Shown here: positions 45,916 through 55,202 of the stretch, piece after piece
How positions within the stretch are numbered: position 1 is the first letter of the stretch
Layout of the letters: each line of letters begins with the position of its first letter
NCBI GenBank assembly: GCA_903849645.1
Contig: CAINJJ010000053.1
Location: 110,744-174,743 of the forward strand
Direction of reading: 5' to 3'
DNA: 64,000 nt
Origin: an uncultured Acidobacteriaceae bacterium
GTDB taxonomy: Bacteria > Acidobacteriota > Terriglobia > Terriglobales > Acidobacteriaceae
Translations under genes and position numbers: made by a program
Notes under the pieces: generated by a model
What the model was told of the DNA's origin: nothing
Database searches by the model: none
Seen by the model: the letters and a program-made list of their open reading frames with translations, nothing else

Positions 45916-46668
45916 ATGCGCGCTTCGCTCTTCATCACCTGCTATAACGACACCCTTTATCCGGAGACCGGCCGGGCGGTGGTTTCCCTGCTTGAACGGC
46001 TGGGCGTTGAACTGGACTTCCATCCCAAGCAGACCTGCTGCGGCCAGATGCATGCAAACACAGGCTTTCGCGGCGAGGCCTTCTGCCAGGCCAAGCGCTT
46101 TGTCCAGCTCTACCGCGACACCGAAACCGTCGTCATCCCCTCCTCCTCCTGCGTAGCCATGATGCGTGATCAATACCCAGGGCTCTTTGAGGAGCTGGGC
46201 AACGAGTCGCTGCGACGGGAGTTCGCTGCGCTCCTGCCCAGAGTCTTCGAGCTCAGCGAGTTTCTGCTTGATCGCCTGGGCGTGGACGATGTGGGGGCCT
46301 ACTTTCCCCATCGCGTGGTCTACCACGCCAGTTGCCACGGCGTGCGCGCCCTGCATCTGGGCGAGCGGCCTTACAAGCTGCTGGCCAAAGTCCGCGGCCT
46401 TGACCTGGCGCAGATGGCCAATACAGACCGCTGCTGCGGCTTCGGCGGGACCTTTTCCGTAAAGAACGCGGAAGTCTCCTCCGCCATGCTGGCCGCCAAG
46501 CTCCAGGACGTGATCGCCACCCGCGCCGAGTACTGCACGGCCCTCGACAACAGTTGCCTCATGCACCTGGGCGGGGCCATGCACCGGCAATATGCGGGCA
46601 TGAAGACCATCCATCTGGCGCAGATTCTGGCCGCCACCGAAGATGCCCCCGCGGAGGCCATCGCATGA
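45916..46668 (+). CDS. lutA: LutA, (Fe-S)-binding lactate-utilization protein
   Basis: A 250-residue protein of the L-lactate oxidation complex LutABC. Two Cys-rich CCG motifs carry it: KQTCCGQMHANTGF at about 37-50 and TDRCCGFGGTFSVK near 175, with a linking CHG site (HASCHGVRAL). These bind iron-sulfur or haem-like centres. The ATG at 45916 begins the conserved RASLFITCYND; the in-frame GTG at 45907 has no better ribosome site. It overlaps lutB by 4 bp. LutABC oxidises L-lactate to pyruvate in the cytoplasm; here it completes rhamnose breakdown. Confidence 0.9.
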   Translation: MRASLFITCYNDTLYPETGRAVVSLLERLGVELDFHPKQTCCGQMHANTGFRGEAFCQAKRFVQLYRDTETVVIPSSSCVAMMRDQYPGLFEELGNESLRREFAALLPRVFELSEFLLDRLGVDDVGAYFPHRVVYHASCHGVRALHLGERPYKLLAKVRGLDLAQMANTDRCCGFGGTFSVKNAEVSSAMLAAKLQDVIATRAEYCTALDNSCLMHLGGAMHRQYAGMKTIHLAQILAATEDAPAEAIA

Positions 46669-48125
46669 CCCAGTCCGTGGCCGACCATCCCATTCTCGAC
46701 CCCCGCTTCGCGCCGCCCTTCCCGCAGGCCGTTCTGCCCGTGCTGCGCAACCCGCAACTACGCAAAAATGTGGCCCACGCCATCGACGTGATCCAGGCTA
46801 AGCGCGGCCGGCTGGTGGCAGAAAAGACCGACTGGCAGGAGTTGCGCACCGCCGGCTCGGCATTGCGCGCCCACGTCCTTGAAAATCTCGGCACTTATCT
46901 CGAGCAGTTCGAGTCCCGCTGCACCGCTGCCGGAGGCCATGTCCACTGGGCCGCCGACGCCGCCGAGGCGCGGCAAATCACCCTTGACCTGCTGCGGCAG
47001 CACAACGCCTCCGACGTCATCAAGATCAAGACCATGACCTCGGCGGAGATTCAGTTGAATCCCTTCCTCGAAGCCCAGGGCGTGCACGCCCATGAGACCG
47101 ACCTGGCCGAAATCATCCTTCAGTTGGGCGAGCAGGAACCCTCCCACATCGTCGTCCCCGCGCTGCACATCAATCGCAGCCAGGTGCGCGAGATCTTCGC
47201 CCGCACCATGGGCCTCAAGAACCTCTCCGACGACCCAAAAGAGCTGACCAACGCGGCGCGCCGCTATCTGCGACAGAAGTTTCTCACCATCCCCACGGCC
47301 ATCAGCGGCGCCAACTACCTGATCGCCGAGACCGGCGGCGTGGGCATTGTGGAGTCGGAAGGCAACGGGCGCATGTGCCTCACCCTGCCGCAGACCATGA
47401 TCACCATCGCAGGCATCGAAAAGGTGCTTCCGCGCTTCCAGGACCTGGAAATCATGCTGCAGGTGCTGGCCCGCTCTGCCACCGGCGAGCGCATGAACCC
47501 CTATACGTCGCTCTGGTCCGGCGTCACCCCCGGCGACGGCCCGCAGAACTTCCACGTCATTCTGCTCGACAATGGCCGCTCCGAGATGCTGCGCCGCCCG
47601 GTCGAGCGCCAGACCCTCAAGTGCATCCGCTGCGCCGCCTGCATGAATACCTGCCCGGTCTATCGCCAGACCGGCGGCCACGCCTACGGCTCAGTCTATC
47701 CCGGCCCCATCGGCGCCATCCTCACGCCGCAGCTCATGCACATGCACCACGCCCAGTCGCTGCCCTACGCCTCCTCGCTCTGCGGCGCCTGCTACGAGGT
47801 CTGCCCGGTCAAGATCAATATCCCCGAAGTGCTGCTGGAGTTGCGCTCCCAGGTGGTGAACCAGGAACGCCGCCAGGTGGGCCGCGTCTTTGACCTCATG
47901 TATATCGGCCTGCGCATGGCCAACTTCCTGTTCACCAGCGCCTGGCGCTTCCACCTTGCCCAGCGCCTGGGCCGCATCGGCGCACGGCTCGTCACCCGCA
48001 AGGACGGCTGGATCCACTCCCTGCCCAGCATCGGCGGCAAATGGACTCAGACCCGCGATCTTCGCGGCCTTCCCGACCAGACCTTCCACGAGTGGTGGGC
48101 AGCGCGCGCCAAGGAGGCCAAATGA
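46665..48125 (+). CDS. lutB: LutB, iron-sulfur lactate-utilization protein
   Basis: A 486-residue protein with an N-terminal LUD domain (about 60-300: VIKIKTMTSAEIQLNPFLEAQG, GANYLIAETGGVGIVESEGNGR) and a C-terminal ferredoxin-like region holding two [4Fe-4S] motifs, CIRCAACMNTCPVYRQTGG and CGACYEVCPVKINIPEVLL. It carries electrons of L-lactate oxidation within LutABC. Its start overlaps the lutA stop (ATGA) and its stop overlaps the lutC start, so the three genes should be translated as a unit. Confidence 0.92.
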   Translation: MTQSVADHPILDPRFAPPFPQAVLPVLRNPQLRKNVAHAIDVIQAKRGRLVAEKTDWQELRTAGSALRAHVLENLGTYLEQFESRCTAAGGHVHWAADAAEARQITLDLLRQHNASDVIKIKTMTSAEIQLNPFLEAQGVHAHETDLAEIILQLGEQEPSHIVVPALHINRSQVREIFARTMGLKNLSDDPKELTNAARRYLRQKFLTIPTAISGANYLIAETGGVGIVESEGNGRMCLTLPQTMITIAGIEKVLPRFQDLEIMLQVLARSATGERMNPYTSLWSGVTPGDGPQNFHVILLDNGRSEMLRRPVERQTLKCIRCAACMNTCPVYRQTGGHAYGSVYPGPIGAILTPQLMHMHHAQSLPYASSLCGACYEVCPVKINIPEVLLELRSQVVNQERRQVGRVFDLMYIGLRMANFLFTSAWRFHLAQRLGRIGARLVTRKDGWIHSLPSIGGKWTQTRDLRGLPDQTFHEWWAARAKEAK

Positions 48126-48841
48126 CCGCCGCCATCTCTTCCCGCGAAAGCATTCTCGGCCGCATCCGCTCCGCCATCCAGACCCCGGGCATGGGCCTGG
48201 CCGATGCCGCCGTGGCCTATGGCGCCCTGCCCCGCGGCTACATTCAGGCCGGCAAGCTGAGCCGCGAGGGCACCATCGCCCTGCTCATCGAGCGCCTGCG
48301 GGAATATGACGCCGAAGTCGTGGAGTGTACGCCGGAAGAGCTGCCCGCCGCCATCGCCGCCCAACTGGCCGCCAGCGCCAAGCACACCTTTGTGGCCCCG
48401 CCAGGCCTGCCGCCCTCGTGGCTCGCCACAGGGTTCGACTGGAAGATCGACAACGACCTCGACACCGCCGAAATCGAGAAGGTGGATGGCGTGCTCACCG
48501 CCGCCACCTGCGCCGTGGCCGACTCCGGCACCATCGTTCTTCATCATGGACCCACAGAGGGCCGGCGCGTCATCTCGCTGCTGCCCGACTGGCACCTCTG
48601 CATCCTTCTCGCTTCCCAGGTGGTAGAAACGCTCCCCGAGTACTTTGACCGCGTCGAACAGCCCCCCGCATTGGCCACCTACATCTCTGGCCCGAGCGCC
48701 ACCGCCGACATTGAAATGACCCGCATCAAGGGCGTTCACGGCCCTCGCTTTCTCCATGTGATCCTGGTCCGCGACCCGGATTCCCCCACTCAAGCCCCAG
48801 CAATGAGACCGGCAGACACAGCACCCCACAAAGGCAGGTAG
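48122..48841 (+). CDS. lutC: LutC, LUD-domain lactate-utilization protein
   Basis: A 239-residue LUD-domain protein. Family marks include GVLTAATCAVADSGTIVLHHGPTEGRR and RVISLLPDWHLCILLASQVVETLPEYF, and the domain ends with the conserved GPSATADIEMTRIKGVHGP. It is the third member of LutABC. It overlaps lutB by 4 bp and ends 6 bp before rhaI, which places rhaI in the same transcript. Confidence 0.92.
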   Translation: MTAAISSRESILGRIRSAIQTPGMGLADAAVAYGALPRGYIQAGKLSREGTIALLIERLREYDAEVVECTPEELPAAIAAQLAASAKHTFVAPPGLPPSWLATGFDWKIDNDLDTAEIEKVDGVLTAATCAVADSGTIVLHHGPTEGRRVISLLPDWHLCILLASQVVETLPEYFDRVEQPPALATYISGPSATADIEMTRIKGVHGPRFLHVILVRDPDSPTQAPAMRPADTAPHKGR

Positions 48842-48847
48842 TGCACC

Positions 48848-50041
48848 ATGACAGAACCCGGATCCGCCCTCTTTGACCGCGCAGCCCAGGCCCTTGACGC
48901 ATTCCGCATCGAGATCCCGTCCTGGGGATTTGCCAATACCGGCACCCGCTTCGGCAAGTTCAACCAGGCCGCCGCCGCCCACTCCATTGAGGAGAAGTTC
49001 GCCGACGCTGCCGAGGTCAATGCGCTGACCGGAGTCACCCCCACGCTCGCGCTTCACGTGCTCTGGGACCTGCCCAACGGACTGGACGACATCCCTGAAG
49101 TGAAGGACCTGGAGCGCCGCTTCGGCATTCGCTCCGGCTCCATCAACCCCAATCTCTTCCAGGACCAGGAGTACAAGTTCGGCTCGCTCTGCAACCCCTC
49201 GGCCGAGATCCGGGAACGGGCGGTGCGCCACGTCCTCGAGTCCATCGAGATTGCCACCCAGCTTGAATCGCGCGACTTGTCGCTTTGGCTGCCAGACGGC
49301 TCCAACTACCCCGGCTCGCAGAACATTCGCAAGCGCATCGGCTGGCTTGAAGAAGCTCTTCGCAGCGCGCACGACCAGCTCAGCCCCGGCCAGCGCCTCC
49401 TTATCGAATACAAACCCTTCGAGCCCGCCTTTTATCACACAGATATCGCCGACTGGGGCATGTCGTCGCAACTGGCCCGCGCCGCCGGCCCGCAGGCCCG
49501 CGTCCTGGTGGACACCGGCCATCACTACTCCTCGCAGAACATCGAGCAGATTGTCGCCTGGCTTCTGCACTCCGGCCTGCTGGGCGGGTTCCACTTCAAT
49601 GACCGCCGCTACGCCGACGACGACCTGACCCTGGGCTCCATCGACCCCTATCAGATCTTCCGCATCTTCGCCGAGATCCACTCCGGGCTCGCCGAGGGCC
49701 TGGGGCCCGACATCGCCTTCATGATTGACCAGAGCCACAACCTCAAGGGCAAGATTGAAGCCACCGTCCAGACTGTGGTCACCGCCCAGGAGCTCTGGCT
49801 CAAGTCCGCCCTCATCGACCGCGATCTGCTGGAGGCCCATCGCCAGTCCTGCGATCTGGTAGCTGCCGAAGAGCTCTACCGCGGCGCATTCTGGACCGAT
49901 GTCCGCCCCCTTGCCGCTGCCTGGCGCGAAGCCCGCGGCCTGCCTGCCAATCCACTCGCCGCACTGCGCGAAAGCGGGTACGTCGAGCGCATCGGCCAGG
50001 AACGCGGAAGCCGTAACTCTTCTGTTAGCAGCTACGCCTGA
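48848..50041 (+). CDS. rhaI: L-rhamnose isomerase, RhaI type
   Basis: A 397-residue TIM-barrel isomerase of the xylose-isomerase-like (Pseudomonas stutzeri RhaI) group, distinct from the RhaA type of enterobacteria. Metal ligands are recognisable: Glu in LLIEYKPFEPAFYHTDI, Asp/His in VLVDTGHHYSSQNIEQ, and HFNDRRYADDDLTLGSID, with MIDQSHNLKGKIEA near the end. It converts L-rhamnose to L-rhamnulose in the cytoplasm. It starts 6 bp after lutC and precedes the regulator gene by 60 bp. Confidence 0.92.
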   Translation: MTEPGSALFDRAAQALDAFRIEIPSWGFANTGTRFGKFNQAAAAHSIEEKFADAAEVNALTGVTPTLALHVLWDLPNGLDDIPEVKDLERRFGIRSGSINPNLFQDQEYKFGSLCNPSAEIRERAVRHVLESIEIATQLESRDLSLWLPDGSNYPGSQNIRKRIGWLEEALRSAHDQLSPGQRLLIEYKPFEPAFYHTDIADWGMSSQLARAAGPQARVLVDTGHHYSSQNIEQIVAWLLHSGLLGGFHFNDRRYADDDLTLGSIDPYQIFRIFAEIHSGLAEGLGPDIAFMIDQSHNLKGKIEATVQTVVTAQELWLKSALIDRDLLEAHRQSCDLVAAEELYRGAFWTDVRPLAAAWREARGLPANPLAALRESGYVERIGQERGSRNSSVSSYA

Positions 50042-50101
50042 AAAGGGTTATGCTAGTTTGCAACCTTCCTTCAATGGAAAGTCGCGTGAGGAGACGAGCG
50101 G

Positions 50102-51205
50102 TTGCCCAAGGCCAAGATCAAACGGCTTTACCTCATTCCCATCCTGTCCAAGGCCCTCGATGTCCTCGAGTTGCTGGAGCAGAACCATGCTCCGGTCACG
50201 CTCGAGGACGTCTATCAGGAGACCAAAATCTCCAAAACCAGCGTCTATCGAATCCTCAAGACGCTGGTGCATCGTGGTTATGTGGCCCAGGCGCAGAATG
50301 GGCAGTACCGGCTGGTCTCCCGGCCGCGCCGTCTCCGCTTCGGCTTCGCCGTGCAGAGCGCGGAGATGCCCTTCTCCCAGGCCGTGGCCCAGAGTGTCAC
50401 CGCCGCCGCCGCTGCCTCCGGCGTCGAACTGCTTCTGCTCGACAACCGCTTCGACCCGGACATCGCCATCCAGAACGCGGAGGAGTTTGTCGAGAAGCGG
50501 GTTGATCTGGTTCTCGAGTTTCAGGTGGAAGAGGCCGTGGCCCCGCGCGTGGCCCACATCTTCAAAAAGGCCGACATTCCCCTCGTCGCCATCGACGTGC
50601 CTCACCCCAACGCCACCTACTTTGGCGTGGACAACTTTGAGGTGGGTTACGAGGCCGGAGCCCTGCTGGCCCAGTATGCGCAGCGCAAATGGAAGAGCAA
50701 GGTCGAGCGGGTCATCGGCGTCGGCTTCAGCGAAGCAGGCAGCTTCGTCCAGAGCCGCATCACCGGCGCCTTCGACGCCATCCGCGAACGGCTCAAGGAG
50801 ATCACCCCCGGCCACTTTTTGCAAATTGAAGGCCGAGGCATGAGAGAGGCCAGCCGCCTGGCCATGAACGCCTTCCTGATGGCGCACCAGCCGGGTCAGC
50901 ACATTCTGGTGGCCGCCGCCACAGACTCCAGCGCCCTCGGCGTTCTCGACGCGGTCCGGCAGGCCGGGCGCGAGGGCGACTTCGCCATCGCCGGCCAGGA
51001 CTGCATCCCGGAAGTGCTCGAAGAGATGCGCACCGGCAAGAGCGCCATCATCGGCACCATCTCACATGAGGCCGAGAGCTACGGCCCGCGGCTGGTCCAG
51101 CTCGGCATCGCCCTGCTCCGCGGCTACACTGTGCCCCCCTATAACTACATCCGCCACCGGGTCGTGACGCCGGAAATCCTCGACGAAGAGGCCGCCGAAG
51201 TCTGA
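50102..51205 (+). CDS. IclR-type HTH fused to a periplasmic-binding-protein sensor domain
   Basis: A 367-residue transcription factor. TTG start with GAGGAG 8 bp upstream. Residues about 8-70 form a winged helix of IclR pattern (LIPILSKALDVLELLEQNHA ... ISKTSVYRILKTLVHRGYV). From about 85 the chain is a type I periplasmic-binding-protein fold of the sugar-binding kind (GVELLLLDNRFDPDIAIQNA, RVDLVLEFQVEEAVAPRVAH, IAGQDCIPEVLEEMRTGKSAIIGT). IclR proteins normally carry their own effector domain, so the fusion differs from the textbook layout. Position between rhaI and the aldolase gene suggests it senses rhamnose or rhamnulose and regulates the cluster. Confidence 0.85.
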   Translation: MPKAKIKRLYLIPILSKALDVLELLEQNHAPVTLEDVYQETKISKTSVYRILKTLVHRGYVAQAQNGQYRLVSRPRRLRFGFAVQSAEMPFSQAVAQSVTAAAAASGVELLLLDNRFDPDIAIQNAEEFVEKRVDLVLEFQVEEAVAPRVAHIFKKADIPLVAIDVPHPNATYFGVDNFEVGYEAGALLAQYAQRKWKSKVERVIGVGFSEAGSFVQSRITGAFDAIRERLKEITPGHFLQIEGRGMREASRLAMNAFLMAHQPGQHILVAAATDSSALGVLDAVRQAGREGDFAIAGQDCIPEVLEEMRTGKSAIIGTISHEAESYGPRLVQLGIALLRGYTVPPYNYIRHRVVTPEILDEEAAEV

Positions 51206-51346
51206 CAGGGCAGTCTGCGGAAGGTGAATGACTGCGGTCGGACCTGATTCAGAGTCCGTCAGTCCTGCGTTCACAAATGGCTACTTCCGCATCCGGATCA
51301 TGCGCCGCGGCCAGGCGGCGTCGCGCGCAAAACCGCAATTTGGGAT

Positions 51347-51377
51347 CAATTCGCATAAGAAAAAGATTCTCTATTGT
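51347..51377 (+). promoter_or_regulatory. candidate promoter of the aldolase/dehydrogenase gene
   Basis: TTCGCA (51350-51355), 16 bp spacer, TATTGT (51372-51377), 56 bp before the ATG at 51434. CAATTCGCAT overlaps the -35 region and matches the CAATTCGTAT of the lut promoter with one change, so both may share an operator half-site. Confidence 0.4.
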
Positions 51378-51433
51378 TATTTCCCTGTGCTATTGTCGTT
51401 GGGTCGTACGCATCTCCCGGTAAACTGGTGTCT

Positions 51434-53653
51434 ATGAGCCTGCGGAATTCCCCTTCTCCTTCGCTCAAGTTCCTTCAAGATCGCTGGGACCTTGACCTCG
51501 CCGCAACCCTTGATGAGCCGGAACTGCTCCGGTACCGCTCCAACCTGCTGGGCTCCGATCTGCGCATCACCAACTTTGCCGGCGGCAACACCAGTTCCAA
51601 GATCACCGAGGCCGACCCGCTCACTGGCGAGCCCGTCGAGGTTCTCTGGGTCAAGGGCTCCGGCGGCGACCTGGGCAGCATCAAGCGCACCGGATTTGCC
51701 ACGCTCTACCAGCAAAGGCTGCTGGCCCTGGAGCGAAGCTACAAGGGAGTGGACCATGAAGACGATGTGGTTCCCCTCTATCCCCTGTGTACCTTCCGCA
51801 ACAATCCTGTCGCCGCCTCCATCGACACCCCGCTGCACGGGTATCTTCCCTTTCCCCACGTGGATCACCTCCATCCCGACTGGGGCATCGCCCTGGCCGC
51901 CTCGGCCAACGGCAAGGTCAAGATGGAGGAGTTCAACCGGGAGTTTGGCCACTCCCTTGTGTGGCTACCCTGGCAGCGCCCCGGCTTTGAGCTGGGCATG
52001 ATGTTGCGCGCCGCGGTGGCCGCCAACCCCGGCTGCGACGGCATCGTGCTGGGTGGCCACGGACTCTTCACCTGGGGCCAGACGCAGCGCGAGTGTTACC
52101 TCAACACCCTCGCCGTAATCGACCAGATCGGCCAGTTCATCGAGCGCCACGGCATTGAAAAAGGCCCCTCCCGCTTTGGCGGCGAGGTCGTACCCGCACG
52201 GGTCGACCGCGACGAGATCGCGGTGGCCATTGCGCCCTTCCTGCGCGGCCGGGTCAGCATCCAGAACCACTGGATCGCGAGCTTCTCCGACGCTCCTGAT
52301 GTGCTTCAATTCGTCAACTCGGCGCACGCCAAAGAGCTGGCCTTCCTGGGCACCAGTTGCCCCGACCACTTCATCCGCACCAAGATCCGCCCCCTCTTTG
52401 TGCCCTGGCCCCCCTCGGCCGGCCTCGATGAGCTCAAGGCCCAGATCGAGTCTTCGCTGGAGGAGTACCGCGAGCAGTACCGCGCCTACTACCGCTCCTT
52501 CGCCACGCCTGACTCCCCTGCCCTGCGCGACGCCAGCCCCACTGTCGTTCTCATCGCCGGGCTGGGCATGTTCAGCTTTGGCAAGAACAAGACCGAGGCG
52601 CGCATCACCGGCGAGTTCTACACCAACGCCATCCATGTCATGGAAGGCGCTTCCCTGCTCTCGGACGGCGAAGCCACGGGCACCGTGCCGCAGTGCGGCG
52701 CGGGATTTGACCCCGCCAGCTTCAAGGTCTTTTCCAACTATGTCGCCCTGCCGGCGATCGAGGCCTTCCGCATCGAATACTGGGCCATGGAAGAGGCCAA
52801 GATCCGCCGCCAGCCCCCGGAAAAGGAGTTCAGCCGCCGCATCGTGATGATTGTGGGCGGAGGCAGCGGCATCGGCCGGGACTGCGCCCTCAAGGCTGCC
52901 GCCCGCGGCGCGCATGTGGTCATCGCCGACCGCGACCAGACCGCCGCATGCCGCGCCGTGGGCGAGTGCGGCTCCCTCACTTCTCCCGAGTTCCTCACCT
53001 GCACCTCGGTGGACATCCGCAGCCGCGAAGCCATCGCTCAGGCCTTGAAGGACACCGTCCGCGCCTTCGGCGGCCTCGACATCCTCATCAACACCGCCGC
53101 CCTCTTCCCCTCCACGCCCGATGGGGTCATTCCCGACGCGCTCTGGGCCACCACGCTCGACATCAACGTCACGGCCAACTACGTCCTCGCCGACGAGGCC
53201 TCGAAGATTTTCACCTCGCAGGACCTCGACGGCTCCATCGTGCTCACCAGCTCGGCCAACTCGGTGGTCGCCAAGCGCGGCTCTGAGGCCTACGACGTGA
53301 GCAAGGCCGCCCTCTCCCACCTGGTGCGCGAGCTGGCCGTGGGCCTGTCGCCCATGGTCCGCGTCAACGGCATCAGCCCCGCCACGGTGGTCAAGGGCTC
53401 CACCATGTTCCCCCGCGACCGCGTCCGCGCCTCGCTCGCCAATTACGAGATTCCCTTCGATGAGTCCCTCACCGACGAGGAACTTCGCACGCTGCTGGCC
53501 GCCTTTTACGCCAAGCGCACCCTGACCAACCAGCCCATCGACCCGGCCGATTGCGCCGAGGCCATCCTCTTCCTCGCCGGTCAGCGCGCGCGCTGTACCT
53601 CCGGCCACCTCATTCCCGTCGACGGCGGGCTCAAGGAGGCCTTCCTGCGATGA
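51434..53653 (+). CDS. rhaD: bifunctional rhamnulose-1-phosphate aldolase / short-chain dehydrogenase
   Basis: A 739-residue two-domain enzyme of the RhaD/RhaEW kind. Residues about 1-440 are a class II (zinc) aldolase with NFAGGNTSSKI, HVDHLHPDWGIALA and GGHGLFTWGQTQ, which should cleave rhamnulose-1-phosphate to DHAP and L-lactaldehyde. Residues about 460-739 form a short-chain dehydrogenase with VMIVGGGSGIGRDCA, the catalytic Tyr-Lys in SEAYDVSKAALSHL and a GLSPMVRVNGISPATV segment, which would oxidise the lactaldehyde to L-lactate. That lactate is the substrate of the LutABC complex encoded upstream. The ATG at 51434 has no strong ribosome site; an in-frame ATG at 51374 is less likely. 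Alternative symbol in Bacillus: rhaEW. Confidence 0.92.
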   Translation: MSLRNSPSPSLKFLQDRWDLDLAATLDEPELLRYRSNLLGSDLRITNFAGGNTSSKITEADPLTGEPVEVLWVKGSGGDLGSIKRTGFATLYQQRLLALERSYKGVDHEDDVVPLYPLCTFRNNPVAASIDTPLHGYLPFPHVDHLHPDWGIALAASANGKVKMEEFNREFGHSLVWLPWQRPGFELGMMLRAAVAANPGCDGIVLGGHGLFTWGQTQRECYLNTLAVIDQIGQFIERHGIEKGPSRFGGEVVPARVDRDEIAVAIAPFLRGRVSIQNHWIASFSDAPDVLQFVNSAHAKELAFLGTSCPDHFIRTKIRPLFVPWPPSAGLDELKAQIESSLEEYREQYRAYYRSFATPDSPALRDASPTVVLIAGLGMFSFGKNKTEARITGEFYTNAIHVMEGASLLSDGEATGTVPQCGAGFDPASFKVFSNYVALPAIEAFRIEYWAMEEAKIRRQPPEKEFSRRIVMIVGGGSGIGRDCALKAAARGAHVVIADRDQTAACRAVGECGSLTSPEFLTCTSVDIRSREAIAQALKDTVRAFGGLDILINTAALFPSTPDGVIPDALWATTLDINVTANYVLADEASKIFTSQDLDGSIVLTSSANSVVAKRGSEAYDVSKAALSHLVRELAVGLSPMVRVNGISPATVVKGSTMFPRDRVRASLANYEIPFDESLTDEELRTLLAAFYAKRTLTNQPIDPADCAEAILFLAGQRARCTSGHLIPVDGGLKEAFLR

Positions 53654-53776
53654 GCGCCGTACGCTGCCTTCCACCAAGTCCCGCCATCCGAACCGCCCCA
53701 CCGCCTCTCACCGGGCCGGGGCGGAACTCCTCGAACTCCGTGTGCACTGTCATCTGACCTGAACTGGGGCTCCTCC

Positions 53777-55195
53777 ATGCAAGAACCCGCTAGAATCGCC
53801 ATCGACCTCGGCGCCGAGAGCTGCCGCGTCTCCCTGCTGCGCTTCCTCGATGGCCGCCCGTCCATCGAGGTCATTCACCGGCTCCCCAACGGCCCGGCGC
53901 ACTCCGGCTTCTCGCTCCGCTGGCCACTCGCCACCATTCTCGGGGGCCTGGAAGAGGGCCTGCACAAGGCTGCCGCGGCCGCCCCCGAGGGCATCGCCTC
54001 CATCGCCGTCGATGGTTGGGCCGTGGACTACGTGCGCCTGGGCGCGGACGGCCTTCCGCTCGCCGACCCCTTCTGCTACCGCGACGAGCGCAACATCGCC
54101 GCCAAAGCCGCTGCCGATCTGCTGGTCCCACCGGAAATGCTCTTTCGCCGTTCGGGCGCCCAGCCCCTGCGCATCAACTCCGTCTACCAGCTCTGCGCCG
54201 ATCCCTCCTCCGGCATCGACCCCCTGGCCCCCTGGGTCAACTTTCCCGAGTACATCCTCCACTGGCTGGGCGCGCCCCGTGTGGCCGAGTACACCAACGC
54301 CACCCACACCGGGCTTGTGGACATTGCCACCGGCAACTGGGCGCCGGACCTCTTCGCGCAGCTCGGCCTCTCTCTCGATGCCGCCCCGCCCATCGTGCCT
54401 TCGGGGGCCAACCTCGGACCCCTCCAGGGACCGCTCGCGGCCCTCGACGCCTTCAAAGATACGGTGCTCATTGCGCCCGCCTGCCATGACACGGCCTCGG
54501 CCATCGCCGCCATCTCCACCAGCCTCGACGCAACCGCCTACATCTGCTCCGGCACCTGGTCGCTGGTGGGCACGCTCGTCGATACCCCCATCGTCACCCC
54601 GGAAGCCATGGCCGCCCGCTACACCAACCAGGGGGCGGCCTCCGGCAACTACTGCTTCCATACCAACGTGAACGGCATGTGGCTCATCAAGCAGTGCATG
54701 GACGCATGGGCCGCGCAAGGCCGCCCCTGGACCATCGAAGACCTCGTCCAAAAGGCTGCCTCATGCGATGCCCCTGCCGGGACGATCGACGTCGACGCGG
54801 ACCCGCTCATGCTGGATGGCGACATGCCGGCCCGCATCAATACAGAGCTCGAAAAGCGCGGCCTGGCCCCCATCGCCGACCAGCCCGGCAACGAACCCGT
54901 CTTTGCCCGCCTGATTTTTGAAAGCCTGGCAGCCCGCTATGCCACCGCGCTCGACCACCTGGAGCAGATGCTGGGCCGCAAGCTCGCCCGCATCCACATC
55001 CTGGGCGGAGGCAGCCGCAACCAGTTGCTTACCCGCCTCACCGGCGAACGCACCGGACTGCCCGTTGAAACCGGCCACCCCGAAGGCTCCACCATTGGCA
55101 ACTTCGCCGTGCAACTGGCTGCAAGCGACGCCAACGGCAAGCCCCTGGACCCGGTCGCCCTGCGCAACTGGGCCCGCGTGCTCTGCGAGTGCTGA
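53777..55195 (+). CDS. rhaB: rhamnulokinase
   Basis: A 472-residue FGGY-type sugar kinase. The N-terminal phosphate loop reads RIAIDLGAESCRVSL; SIAVDGWAVDYVRLG supplies the catalytic-region Asp; CSGTWSLVGT is the second phosphate loop; and HILGGGSRNQLLTRLTGERTGLPV is the adenosine motif, all as expected of RhaB. It phosphorylates L-rhamnulose with ATP, the step between RhaI and the aldolase. It is 123 bp behind the aldolase gene on the same strand. Confidence 0.94.
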   Translation: MQEPARIAIDLGAESCRVSLLRFLDGRPSIEVIHRLPNGPAHSGFSLRWPLATILGGLEEGLHKAAAAAPEGIASIAVDGWAVDYVRLGADGLPLADPFCYRDERNIAAKAAADLLVPPEMLFRRSGAQPLRINSVYQLCADPSSGIDPLAPWVNFPEYILHWLGAPRVAEYTNATHTGLVDIATGNWAPDLFAQLGLSLDAAPPIVPSGANLGPLQGPLAALDAFKDTVLIAPACHDTASAIAAISTSLDATAYICSGTWSLVGTLVDTPIVTPEAMAARYTNQGAASGNYCFHTNVNGMWLIKQCMDAWAAQGRPWTIEDLVQKAASCDAPAGTIDVDADPLMLDGDMPARINTELEKRGLAPIADQPGNEPVFARLIFESLAARYATALDHLEQMLGRKLARIHILGGGSRNQLLTRLTGERTGLPVETGHPEGSTIGNFAVQLAASDANGKPLDPVALRNWARVLCEC

Positions 55196-55202
55196 GAACT
55201 GG

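Noticed and set aside
45619..46614. Minus-strand open frame of about 330 codons opposite lutA
   Set aside because: lutA has conserved Cys motifs in the other strand, and the frame has no family content.
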